A stretch of 64,000 bases of DNA from Burkholderia sp. D-99 (lineage in GTDB: Bacteria > Pseudomonadota > Gammaproteobacteria > Burkholderiales > Burkholderiaceae), in the NCBI RefSeq assembly GCF_011605345.1, contig NZ_JAAOXM010000014.1:1-64000 (forward strand), in the 5' to 3' direction. Under the pieces are notes generated by a model. That model did not search any database. It saw only the letters and a list, made by a program, of their open reading frames with translations, and was not told where the DNA came from. Below, piece after piece: positions 61,551 through 64,000 of the stretch. Position numbers and translations under genes: made by a program. Position 1 is the stretch's first letter; each line of letters begins with the position of its first letter.

Positions 61551-62555
61551 CTACGCCAGCGGCGCTTCCTCGTCACCGTCCAGGTCGATCGCATCGCCGT
61601 CCTGCGACTCGATGCTGGCCGGGCCGCAGCGGGCATCCGTCTCCGGCGTGCTGGCCAGGCGCGGATCCGTGCGGAACAGCTCGGCGATCCAGTCGACGAA
61701 TGCGCGCACTGTGGCGGACAGGTGGCGATTGTGCGGATAGACCGCGGAGACGGGCAGCGGCGGCGGTTTCCATTGCGGCAGAAGCTCGACCAGTGCCCCC
61801 GATTCGAGGTGCGGCAGTGCAAGGAAGCGGGCACCCTGGACGATCCCGAGGCCCTTCAGCGCGCCGCTCAGGTAGGCCTCGGCATCGTTCACCGCGATCG
61901 CGCCGCGCATCTTCACTTCGACCACCTTGCCGTCGACGTCGAACGTGAGCGGCATGATCCGCCCCGTGCGGCCCCAGTAGTAGTTCACGGTGCGGTGATC
62001 GTCGAGCGCTTCGAGCGTCCGCGGGGTGCCCGATCGCGCCAGGTAGTCGGGGCTCGCGACCGTCACACCCTGGTAGACGCCGACGCGCCGCGCCACGAGC
62101 GACGAATCCTGCAGCGTACCGATGCGCACCACGCAGTCGATGCCTTCCTGGACGAGGTCCAGCGGCTTGTCGCCGAGGCCGAGCATCAGGTCGATGTCCG
62201 GATAGCGCGCATGAAAATCGCTCAGCGCGGGCATCACGATGACGCGCCCGAACGCGCCCGGCATGTCCACGCGCAACCGGCCGCGCGGCGATCGCTCCTT
62301 GCCGAGGAACGAATGCTCGATGTCGTCGAGATCCGCGAGCACGCGAACGCAACGCTCGTAGTAGGCCGCGCCGTCTGCGGTGAGGTTCAGGCTGCGCGTG
62401 GTGCGCTGCAGCAGCCGCGCTTTCAGATGCGCCTCGAGGCCCTGGACGATCACGGTCACACGCCCGCGTGTCAGGTCCATCGTATCGGCTGCACGCGTGA
62501 AGCTTTTCGTCTCCACGACACGCGCGAACACTCGCATGGCCAACACGATATCCAT
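61551..62555 (-). CDS. LysR family transcriptional regulator
   Basis: 334 residues: HTH AMRVFARVVETKSFTRAADTMDLTRGRVTVIVQGLE; effector domain (GRLRVDMPGAFGRVIVMPALSDFHARYPDIDLMLG). It has a C-terminal acidic extension of about 40 residues (ESQDGDAIDLDGDEEAPLA) beyond the usual length. It is transcribed before the hydrolase/SDR genes on the same strand and is divergent from the GST gene. Confidence 0.9.
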   Translation of the reverse strand: MDIVLAMRVFARVVETKSFTRAADTMDLTRGRVTVIVQGLEAHLKARLLQRTTRSLNLTADGAAYYERCVRVLADLDDIEHSFLGKERSPRGRLRVDMPGAFGRVIVMPALSDFHARYPDIDLMLGLGDKPLDLVQEGIDCVVRIGTLQDSSLVARRVGVYQGVTVASPDYLARSGTPRTLEALDDHRTVNYYWGRTGRIMPLTFDVDGKVVEVKMRGAIAVNDAEAYLSGALKGLGIVQGARFLALPHLESGALVELLPQWKPPPLPVSAVYPHNRHLSATVRAFVDWIAELFRTDPRLASTPETDARCGPASIESQDGDAIDLDGDEEAPLA

Positions 62556-62791
62556 GACTCGAACCTTTCAGAATGACGCATCGAAATTCCCGAGGCTCCG
62601 GAGCGGGCAATACGCGCGGGAGGTCGCCCCTGGGCCATGACGTCCAGCGCGCAGTCTAAACCGCGGCGGGGAAGGCCGCCACACGCCACGGCGCTGCGTG
62701 ATTACCCGGCCCGCCATCGCGCCGATTCGCCAAGGAATTGACCTACACTGACGCTTCGCGTCGTCCAAACGATCTCCATGGAGATGTCACG

Positions 62792-63448
62792 ATGAAGCTG
62801 GTGGGTCCGTGGTTGTCCGGGTACACGCGCCGCGTCGGCGTGACCTTGAATCTTCTGAACATTCCGTTCGAGCACCTGCCGTATCACGCGTACCTGCAGC
62901 CGGAGCGCGTCGCGGCCTTCAGCCCGATGAAGCGGGTACCCGCGCTGCAGCTGGACGACGGCCAGGTACTCATCGACAGCGGTGCGATCGTCGACTATCT
63001 GGACAGCCTCGTCCCGGCCCGGCAGCGCCTGATGCCTGCCAGCGGCCCGGAGCGCATGCGTGCGATGCAGCTCGTGAGCTACGCGAGCGCGTGTTACGAC
63101 AAGCTGGCCCGCTATTGCGACGAACTGATGCTGCGCCCCGAGTCTCATCGGCTGCCGCATCTGCAGGCCGGCTACGTGGCGCAGATGCAGGCGGGGTTCG
63201 GTGTACTGAATTCTGCCGGTTCGCAGCCATGGTTGCTTGGCGCACGCCTGTCGCAAGCGGACGTGATGACGGTCATCGCGTTTCAGAGTGCCGCCGTGGT
63301 CTTGCCGCAGGCCGTTGGCGACGACGCCTTCCCGGAACTGGCGCGCCTCGCGCAACGTGCGATGCAGTTGCCGGCGTTTTCTTCGACGGTGCCTGATCTG
63401 GCCGATCTGCAAGCGTCGGGATTGCTCGGCGCGAACAGCGGGGCATGA
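62792..63448 (+). CDS. glutathione S-transferase family protein
   Basis: 218 residues. N-terminal thioredoxin-like domain (MKLVGPWLSGYTRRVGVTLNLLNIPFEHL, cis-Pro in KRVPALQLDDG, glutathione-binding LIDSGAIVDYLDSL with Asp-Ser), then a helical domain with LGARLSQADVMTVIAFQ (N-capping motif). It conjugates glutathione to electrophiles. The ATG at 62792 is chosen because ggagatgtcacg precedes it. Confidence 0.9.
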   Translation: MKLVGPWLSGYTRRVGVTLNLLNIPFEHLPYHAYLQPERVAAFSPMKRVPALQLDDGQVLIDSGAIVDYLDSLVPARQRLMPASGPERMRAMQLVSYASACYDKLARYCDELMLRPESHRLPHLQAGYVAQMQAGFGVLNSAGSQPWLLGARLSQADVMTVIAFQSAAVVLPQAVGDDAFPELARLAQRAMQLPAFSSTVPDLADLQASGLLGANSGA

Positions 63449-63586
63449 CGGCCGTTCGTGTCGGACTCACCACGTCGTTCTTGGCGGGCGAGGAACGGCG
63501 ATGTCGCTCCTCTCGTCCCTATCGGTGAGACATCCTTCCCGATGCCGATGGATGCACGGGAAGCCGGTGCTCCTGCACCACGGCCC

Positions 63587-63859
63587 TCATTTCCGCGCGA
63601 CGTTCAGCGGCGAATGCGCTTCGGCCTGTGACATGACCTGCTTGCTGCCCGATTCCGCCTGCTGGCGCGCGATTTTCGCTTCTGCGGCCTGCAGGCTGTC
63701 CGCATAGTAGTAGTCCATCGGGTTGTAGCCGGCCCGTTCGAGTTGGACGAGCTCGTTGCGAACCTGCGCGCGTGTCAGCGGCTGCGTTTCCTGTGCGAAC
63801 GTGATTGCCGGTGCAGCGAGCGCAGCGGCAACGACGAGTGTACGAATCAGCGATTTCAT
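63587..63859 (-). CDS. DUF4148 family small exported protein
   Basis: 90 residues: signal MKSLIRTLVVAAALAAPAITFA, core TRAQVRNELVQLERAGYNPMDYYYADSLQAAEAKIARQQAE, C-terminus SPLNVARK. ggaggggg precedes the ATG. It shares the core with the three tandem copies at 41.7-42.8 kb, but the different C-terminus shows it belongs to another branch. Confidence 0.83.
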   Translation of the reverse strand: MKSLIRTLVVAAALAAPAITFAQETQPLTRAQVRNELVQLERAGYNPMDYYYADSLQAAEAKIARQQAESGSKQVMSQAEAHSPLNVARK

Positions 63860-64000
63860 GATGACCCCCTCCGGAATATCGGGTGAAGCGACCTTTGCGT
63901 CAGTCGTTGAGCGCAGCTTAGGATCGAACGTCGACGCGATAAATGGCCGCTGCTCCAATTCAACATTCCAGCCGGAACAAAAATGCCCGCGCGATCGTGC

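Noticed and set aside
1-64000. tRNA, rRNA, CRISPR array, insertion sequence or prophage
   Set aside because: No cloverleaf-like sequence with a T-loop, no regularly spaced repeats, and no transposase, integrase or phage protein was seen by eye. A tRNAscan/ISfinder run would be needed for certainty.

Overview
The window is about 64 kb of very GC-rich, gene-dense proteobacterial DNA. Codon use, the many LysR regulators and MFS carriers, the DUF4148 peptides and the ABC, emr and ohr gene sets all point to Burkholderia sensu lato, most likely the B. cepacia complex. The accessory catabolic and regulatory content would fit a secondary chromosome. Species and replicon are inferences. I see no rRNA, tRNA, CRISPR array, insertion sequence or phage gene.

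Left part (1-13.6 kb): the N-terminal 806 codons of a MalT-type LuxR regulator; a universal-stress-protein/helical fusion with an internal tandem repeat; a catabolic run of quinone oxidoreductase, TauD/TfdA dioxygenase, BKACE (DUF849) enzyme, MFS carrier and small serine hydrolase; and a complete four-gene ABC importer of the polyamine/iron/thiamine type.

Middle part (13.7-36.3 kb): a lipoprotein; a D-2-hydroxyacid dehydrogenase divergent from a CoA-transferase / HMG-CoA-lyase-like / VOC / hydrolase / LysR cluster; an ECF sigma factor unit with a small membrane protein and an odd ferredoxin; an O-methyltransferase; an MFS carrier; and an RNA-repair island. The island has rtcB-prfH on the minus strand, divergent from an RNA ligase and an HD-domain/polynucleotide kinase on the plus strand. 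Its 733-bp intergenic region holds paired hairpins and a 12-codon leader ORF. Two envelope proteins, a LysR/MFS pair, a nitronate-monooxygenase-like flavoenzyme and a GFA protein follow.

Right part (36.4-64 kb): ohrR, and 6 kb away its presumed target ohr, sharing the palindrome ATCGCAYGCGAT; a PmrAB/QseBC-like two-component system with a PmrA-type box, divergent from DedA and phospholipid-methyltransferase-like genes; three tandem DUF4148 genes; an MHS-family carrier / LysR / FMN oxidase / RidA cluster; a LysR/SDR pair; and relics of a GlxA-type AraC regulator and of a shikimate kinase. A MarR-controlled EmrCAB-type drug efflux operon with a recognisable operator pair comes next. The end holds a TetR/SnoaL pair with a palindromic operator, a small SnoaL/SDR/pseudo-hydrolase/LysR group, a GST and a further DUF4148 gene.

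The most interesting part is the RNA-repair island, which combines two different RNA-joining chemistries with a release factor for damaged ribosomes. Second come several enzymes that have lost their canonical catalytic residues.
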